Source: Siphonodentalium dalli
Taxonomy: Eukaryota > Mollusca > Scaphopoda > Gadilida > Siphonodentaliidae
Length of the DNA: 64,000 bases
Reading direction: 5' to 3'
NCBI GenBank assembly: GCA_032622095.1
Contig: CP136061.1
Coordinates: 18,416,991-18,480,990 of the forward strand
Under the pieces are notes generated by a model. That model was not told the DNA's origin, made no database searches, and was given only the letters and a program-made list of their open reading frames with translations. Shown here piece by piece: positions 29,401-38,400 of this stretch (position 1 is its first letter; each line of letters begins with the position of its first letter). Both the position numbers and the translations under genes were made by a program.

Positions 29401-32400
29401 AGATGACTTACCTTTTTATACATGTCCCACAATGTCTTGAATGTCTTCTTGTCCGTCACATGGAAGATCTGATAGTGAAGAACATACAATCCACACAACC
29501 CAACAAACTTATATCTCTGGTCCATCTCGTTTGATTCACCTGATGGATAAAAAATACGATTTATATCTCCGGTCCATCTCGTTTGATTCACCTGATGGAT
29601 AAAAAATACGATTTATATCTCCGGTTCATCTCGTTTGATTCACCTGATGGATAAAAAATACGATTTATATCTCCGGTCCATCTCGTTTGATTCACCTGAT
29701 GGATAAAAAATACGATTTATATCTCCGGTCCATCTCGTTTGATTCACCTGATGGATAAAAAATACGATTTATATCTCCGGTCCATCTCGTTTGATTCACC
29801 TGATGGATAAAAAATACGATTTATATCTCCGGTCCATCTCGTTTGATTCACCTGATGGATAAAAAATACGATTTATATCTCCGGTCCATCTCGTTTGATT
29901 CACCTGATGGATAAAAAATACGATTTATATCTCCGGTCCATCTCGTTTGATTCACCTGATGGATAAAAAATACGATTTATATCTCCGGTCCATCTCGTTT
30001 GATTCACCTGATGGATAAAAAATACGATTTATATCTCCGGTCCATCTCGTTTGATTCACCTGATGGATAAAAAATACGATTTATATCTCCGGTCCATCTC
30101 GTTTGATTCACCTGATGGATAAAAAATACGATTTATATCACCGGTCCATCTCGTTTGATTCACCTGATGGATAAAAAATACGATTTATATCTCCGGTCCA
30201 TCTCGTTTGATTCACCTGATGGATAAAAAATACGATTTATATCTCCGGTCCATCTCGTTTGATTCACCTGATGGATAAAAAATACGATTTATATCACCGG
30301 TCCATCTCGTTTGATTCACCTGATGGATAAAAAATACGATTTATATCTCCGGTCCATCTCGTTTGATTCACCTGATGGATAAAAAATACGATTTATATCT
30401 CTAGTCCATCTCGTTTGATTCACCTGATGGATAAAAAATACGATTTATATCTCCGGTCCATCTCGTTTGATTCACCTGATGGATAGAAAATACGATTTAT
30501 ATCTCCGGTCCATCTCGTTTGATTCACCTGATGGATAAAAAATACGATTTATATCTCTGGTCCATCTCGTTTGATTCACCTGATGGATAAAAAATACGAT
30601 TTATATCTCCGGTCCATCTCGTTTGATTCACCTGATGGATAAAAATACGATTTATATCTCCGGTCCATCTCGTTTGATTCACCTGATGGAAAAAAAAATA
30701 CGATTTATATCTCCGGTCCATCTCGTTTGATTCACCTGATGGATAAAAAATACGATTTATATCTCCGGTCCATCTCGTTTGATTCACCTGATGGATAAAA
30801 AATACGATTTATATCTCCGGTCCATCTCGTTTGATTCACCTGATGGATAAAAAATACGATTTATATCTCCGGTCCATCTCGTTTGATTCACCTGATGGAT
30901 AAAAAATACGATTTATATCTCCGGTCCATCTCGTTTGATTCACCTGATGGAAAAAAATACGATTTATATCTCCGGTCCATCTCGTTTGATTCACCTGATG
31001 GATAAAAAATACGATTTATATCTCCGGTCCATCTCGTTTGATTCACCTGATGGATAAAAAATACGATTTAAATCTCTAGTCCATCTCGTTTGATTCACCT
31101 GATGGATAAAAAAAATGATTTATATCACTGGTCCATCTCGTTTGATTTACCTGATGGATAAAATATAAGAATTAAATCTCTGGTCCATCTCGTTTGATTC
31201 ACCTGATGGATAAAAAATATGTTAACAAACTTATATCTCTGGTCCATCTCATTCGATTCACCTGATGGATGAAAAATATGTTCATCCACTTTGGATATCA
31301 GAAAACATAGTCGTAAGAGCGACGTATTTTATTCCAAAGTGTTAAATCAGGTGTGTGAATTTAAAAAAAAAAAAAATCTACAAAGGCAAACATGTTTTGT
31401 AGCAAGATCTTTCATCGTCATAGACCACTATGCCATAACGCAGGGCATTTCAGAAAAGTAAGCTATACAATGATGTTGGGAAGTAGTTAGACAAAACTAA
31501 AACATAATTATGAAGTACAGGAATTTTGGCAGTAATGCTATTTCATTTGCGAATTAATTGGAATAATTCCCTGAGAAAGAATCATAGGAACTATATTTTT
31601 GCCGGCAGATTTGAGTGAAGCAGTTGTGTTAAACTTTCTTTCCAATTAATTGACCGGTGAAGCCAGTTGCTAATTTTTAAAACCCTCCCTCCACTTTTTT
31701 AGTTGTTGGAAATACAGGATTAATGTCTTTGCCTTTTGCCTACATGTATATGCGGTTATTGTGCCTCAAAAAATTATCACTCACATATTTGTATTTGTTA
31801 CTACTACATTTATTGTATCAGCTTCCTGTAAACAATTAAGCTTTTCTAAACAGGTAGCTAAAAACACATTTCAGTGTTTGTCTTTCACTCTAACCCTGTG
31901 GGATAAAAGCTATATAAAATTGCCTACCCATTAAAATTGCCTAACCATTAAGATTGTTTTCCCATTAAGATTGCCTTGCCATTGACCTTACCTAACCATT
32001 AAACTTATCTACCCATTAAGATTGCCTACCCATTAACATTACCTACCCATTAACATTGCCTACCCATTAACATTGCCTACCCATTAACATTGCCTACCCA
32101 TTTACATTGCCCACCAATAAAGATTGCATACCCATTAACATTGCCTACACATTGACCTTAACTAACCATTAAACTTATCTACCCATTAAGATTGCCTACC
32201 CATTAAGATTGCCTACCCATTTACATTGCCCACCCATTAACATTGCCCACCCATTAACATTGCCTACCCATGAAGATTGCCTACTCATTAACGTTACCTA
32301 CCTATTAAGATTGCCTACCCATTTACATTGCCCACCCATTAACATTGCCTACCCATGAAGATTACCTACTCATTAACGTTACCTACCTATTAAGATTGCC

Positions 32401-35400
32401 TACCCATTTACATTGCCTGCTCATTAAGATTGCCTACCCAGAAAGATTGCATACTCATTAACGTTACCTACCTATTAAGATTGCCTACCCATTTACATTG
32501 CCTGCTCATTAAGATTGCCTACCCAGAAAGATTGCATACTCATTAACGTTACCTACCTATTAAGATTGCCTACCCATTTACATTGCCCACCCATTAACAT
32601 TGCCTACCCATGAAGATTACCTACTCATTAACGTTACCTACCTATTAAGATTGCCTACCCATTTACATTGCCCACCCATTAAGATTGCCTACCCAGAAAG
32701 ATTGCATACTCATTAACGTTACCAACACATTAAGATTGCCTACCCATTAACATTGCCTGCTCATTAACATTGCCTGCTCATTAAGATTGCCTACCCAGAA
32801 AGATTGCATACTCATTAACGTTACCTACACATTAACATTGCCTACCCATTAACATTGCCTGCTCATTAACATTGCCTACCCATGAAGATTGCCTACCCAT
32901 TAACATTGCCTGCTCATTAACATTGCCTACACATTAACATTGCCTGCTCATTAACATTGCCTGCTCATTAACATTGCCTGCTCATTAACATTGCCTGCTC
33001 ATTAACATTGCCTACACATTAACATTGCCTGCTCATTAACATTGCCTACCCATGAAGATTGCCTACCCATTAACATTGCCTACACATTAACATTGCCTGC
33101 TCATTAACATTGCCTACCCATGAAGATTGCCTACCCATGAAGATTGCCTACCCATTAACATTGCCTGCTCATTAAGATTGCCTACCCAGAAAGATTGCAT
33201 ACTCATTAACGTTACCAACACATTAAGATTGCCTACCCATTAACATTGCCTGCTCATTAACATTGCCTACCCATGAAGATTACCTACTCATTAATGTTAC
33301 CTACACAATAAGATTGGCTCCCCATTAAGATTGGCTATCCATTAACATTGCCTACCTGTTAACATTGCCTACCCATTAACATTACCTACCTATTAAGATT
33401 GCCTACCCATTAACATAACCTACCCATTAACATTGCCTACCCATTAACATTACCTACCCATTAACATTACCTACCCATTTACATTGTCCACCCATTTACA
33501 TTGTCCACCCATTAACATTGCCTACCCATTAACATTGCCTACCCATTCTCGTCTCCAGGTCTGTAGCATACTCTCTGATGTTGATTGCAAACTCTTCAGC
33601 AAAAACAGCATTCTTTGACACATGAACCCTTGCATCATCATATGGCTTCTCAACGCAATTCTGAAACAATTAAATAAATTGAGAAATTGCAGACAATGCA
33701 AATTATACTCATTATAAAAGAACAAACACAAATCAAATATGAGAAATTAAGTTTGTTAGTCTCTCTCTGTTTTTTTTTCAAAACAAGGAAGACAAAGATA
33801 AATAAAGATATCTTAAATACTGTCTTCTCTGGCACCTCCCTCAAAAAGAGGGCCTCATCAAATAAATATAAATACTGTCTTCTCTGGCACCTCCCTCAAA
33901 AAGAGGGCCTCATCAAATAAATATAAATACTGTGTTCTCTGGCTCCTCCCTCAAAAAGAGGGCCTCATCAAATAAATATAAATACTGTCTTCTCAGGCTC
34001 CTCCCTCAAAAAGAGGGCCTCATCAAATAAATATAAATACTGTGTTCTCAGGCACCTCCCTCAAAAAGAGGGCCTCATCAAATAAATATAAATACTGTGT
34101 TCTCAGGCACCTCCCTCAAAAAGAGGGCCTCATCAAATAAATATAAATACTGTGTTCTCAGGCACCTCCCTCAAAAAGAGGGCCTCATCAAATAAATATA
34201 AATACTGTGTTCTCAGGCACCTCCCTCAAAAAGAGGGCCTCATCCAGGGTCCGCGCTGGACCGAAATAAACTTTTGCCAAATGAAAATATTGTTTGCCAA
34301 ATTCTGTTATAATTTGCCAAATGCTACCATTTTCTGCAACATTAAGTCTTATGTTTCGACACTCCCGGTTTTGAACGACTTTTGATAGCGATAGGAAAGC
34401 AGTTAGTTAATTAGTATTTTTCATACAACAATAAACCAACCAAAGAACAATAAAATGATAGTAGGGTTGCTTCCAGTCTGGAGTAAACTGCATACCCACA
34501 TATAAAAAATAGTGGGTCTGACGACCTTTCGTTCAGTTTTCATTTCCCAAATCCGGGATTCCTTGTAATTACCGCCAATCAAAACTTAGCTCCAAGAAAT
34601 GTGTGCCCCAATAAAAAACTAGTAACATGTCACGTGCTCTTGGTGTGGAAATTCCGAAGGTGTGGCTAAAGGTTGTTAAAAATAGTATACATGACGTCAT
34701 GTTATACCGGAAGAGAAATTCACAAATCGACAAATAAAGTAGATTGTTGACGAGCGGTCGAAAGTTTAAAATCAAGAATCACCGGAATGTGGATTGCAGG
34801 CAACTGTAATTTGGGTACAAGTGGTACAATCTTTGGAGCTAATAATACGGCTGTGTAATGTCAGATGGGGTTCGGTGGCGTTGGTGGTAGAATTGTGTTG
34901 CTCTTCGCTCGTTTTGCCTGCGGTGGTGCTACGGTACTGGGTAACTGATAGATCGTTTTTTTTATGTCAAGGTACTTTTTTTTTAGTTCTGTAGTTGTTT
35001 TATCAGATAGTCCCGACATTCATGTATTTTTTATTCGTGGCCGTTGATTTGTGTTATTTTTTGACAACATGGGCGACAAATCGCCTGGCCAATCTAAAAA
35101 TAATTCGTTCTGAGAACTTCTGAGTCCAAGAAATCCACATAAATTGACATTTTTTATAATTTCAAGTAGATCTGTCTTAGTTATTGTACATTTTATTTTG
35201 GATCCCGGAAGCTGTTTCCCTTTATTGTCAGTAAAATAACCGCCCAACGAAAAGTCACAAACCCTGCAACTATTAATTCCGATTCTTAGAATCAGCTTCA
35301 CAGGGTTGAAGCGGCCATGACGGCACTGGCACGTGACCATGTTTACACCTGTCAATCACAACTAATTTCAGATTTATATTTAGCGCGGTGTGACGTAATT

Positions 35401-38400
35401 TGGGGGAAGCCCACAACCGTTCAGAAATGAAAAGTTGATGGGAATGCAATAGACTCAGTATCATTATGAATCTGAGTGTATGTTTACATAGACTGGGTTG
35501 CTTCATCAGGATTAGCTACGTAAACATCACCACACTAAATATTTGTAATCCCTCCACCCATCAATACTATATATAATAGCTGTCAGATTAACTGCATCTT
35601 AATAGAGTTGTTAACTTTTCCTAAACCATATAAAACACCACTGATATAATTATATTGTAAGAGTTTCCTGAAATGAATGATATTGGTTGACCACTATTTG
35701 TGAGCTGTCTTGAGGAATTAAAAATGACTTGCCAAAACTTTTGCCAAATGAAAATAGTTTTTGCCAAATGTGAACAATTTTTGCCATTGGCAAATTTGGC
35801 AAGTGGCAGCGCGAACCCTGGCCTCATCAAATAAATATAAATACTGTCTTCTCTGGCTCCTCCCTCATCGCCAAAAGGAGGGCCTCATCAAAACATTTTA
35901 TTTGCAATTTTACCCAGAATTTTCAAAGAGTTCAAATATAATTCTCCAATTTACCCATAATTAGAAATTTAGATAGGTTTCTGTTGAATACATAATGGGT
36001 AAACGGCATTGGATGACAGATTCTATACATTTGTTTATCACAAAATAACCCATACATCCATTAGTTTCTAGAATTATCATACAATTTCCCATACATAATT
36101 GCCTGAGAACTCACCTGAAATATAAAACCATCTAGAAGTTGACCCTCGATTGACATCATCAGCTTCTCAAAGGGACGTAACTTGTCTCCAGAGATGTTGA
36201 ATCTGCTTGTATCATGATGTACAGATTTCAGCATTCTAAAATACAGTAAATGAAAATAATTACAAAAACACCCCTTTATACCGGAGAAAAAAGCTGCAAA
36301 AAATGGTATATTTACCTATATAGAGGGTTTCCTCAGGGAATATAATTGGTTATAGTAGAATTGAGCATTCAAATAACCACTGTCAATACCATGATTCAGG
36401 ATGACTTCAGAAAACCTATAATTATGGTAACTGAAACATTTGCATGCAAAATCTAAGTTTAAAATCTAACAACGGTCGCAGTTGAATCACATGTATTTTG
36501 ACAGGGTATTATTTTCAGTTTTTGGCATCATAAAAACACTCACCTTTTGTATAGTGTCCAGTGGTCCTTGAGCATACCTTGATTCTCTACGATAGCATCC
36601 AGTGTTATCAACACACCCAACATGTCACCCAGATGCTCAAATACAACCTGGAATAGTCAATATTGTGTTTATTATATTTGTATAATCTCTGAAAAAGATA
36701 TTATTTATGCAAAATACAAAAACACGATACAGAGATATCACAAAACATTCCCATTGGTTACTGACAATTTACAGAGCACAGTATGATGTGATTCAAGTTT
36801 TTATTGCAAATCTATATTTATGTAGCATCTTAAAATCAGCCCCGAGTGGGCCCTGTTATAGAAAAAAAGGCCTTTTTTTTAGGCCCCGTGCCATTTACAA
36901 TCCGCAAAGACTGATAATTAACTCACTTGGAAATGTACATCCTCCATACTCATGAATCGCTGCCCTCTGTAAAAAAAAAAAATTCTTGTTATCAATATTG
37001 TTCAAATATAATGTTACTAGCTGAAACATGCTCCCCGCGACATCCAACAAAATAACGGGTACAAGTCTACTACAGGCTTATATTAGAACCAAATAAGTCC
37101 AATATGAACCAATGTCAATATTTGGGTCCAATATGAACCTATTTACCCAAGGATTTATTGAATTAGCAACATAATATGATCAATATACATACAAGAGTAG
37201 GATCTGTTTGTCATGTGCGCTAAGCGACCACAGGGGCTTTGCCCCTTAAAGCCCTTAACGGACAGAGGGGCCACAGGCCCTCTGACGCTGAATAAAGGCT
37301 CCCGAAGGCCACAGTGAAAACAAATCTATAAAGAACATACATATGTGCTTATTTGTATTTTGTGGGAGTTATTATTTTTTCACACTCAGATGTATCTATA
37401 TCTACAATTGAATGAATGAATAAATGAAAAACATCAACATTCAATCCACAACCTGTAAATTTATTACTGTAAATGTACCTCTTTATTAAAAGATTTTTAT
37501 AATTCAGTATGTTGTTTTGTCTTCCTGGAATTCCTAGAATAAACTCATTAAAGTTCTTGTCTGAGCAACACATCTCAATAGTGTGCTGAAAGCCAATCTG
37601 ATAACTGCTGATAAAATTCTTTGACCTTGGGGCAATCCCAAAATATGTGCTTAATTGTTTCTTCATTTTGATTACATCTCAGACATGTACCATCTTGTAC
37701 AGATCAAAACTCTTTTAAATTCACGTAGAGGAGTAAAACACATTTATAGGGTTCTATCAACATGACCTTGTACATTCTCTTATATATGCAAGGCTCCCTA
37801 TGGGAGACTAGAAATAGGGAGCCTAGGCTGCCTAGCATATATAAGAGAATGCACTGGCACAGGATCCCTCCAAATCAATAATAGACCATTCCGATGTACA
37901 CTTTTTAACTGACTGGGAGAATCCATTTAGTATAGAAAGGGTTAACATAAAAGGAATTGATATGAGACAAAGAATGAGAATATGTGTTACTTCGTTCCTG
38001 AGTGTAGAATTGCGAGTTGTTGTATTACACTCTTGACAACCTCAAAGCATCTGTTAACAAAGCATGATAGTTCCTGTAGTAACGGCATCATTCTCCCCAT
38101 CTGAATCTGAGCCTCTCCATCATCCAGTCCTTTATCTGACTCTAAAATTATCCAACATAATAAGGTATTATAATTAGGGCTGTAATGGCATCATTCTCCC
38201 CATCTGTATCTGAGCCTCTCCATCATCCAGTCCTTTATCTGACTATAAAATTATCCAACAGTATACGTATTATAATTAGGGCTGTAACGAGTCATCGTGA
38301 ATTCAATATATATTGTGATACCCTAACAAACAATACGCGATACGGGAAATCAAGTAATTATTTAACATGGGCATGAGTTAAAAGAGCAAAACCGGCCATT

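Noticed and set aside
38187-38244. Alternative WASHC4 exon upstream of exon 3
   Set aside because: It is a truncated duplicate of the exon 3 start without a donor and with altered acceptor phase.
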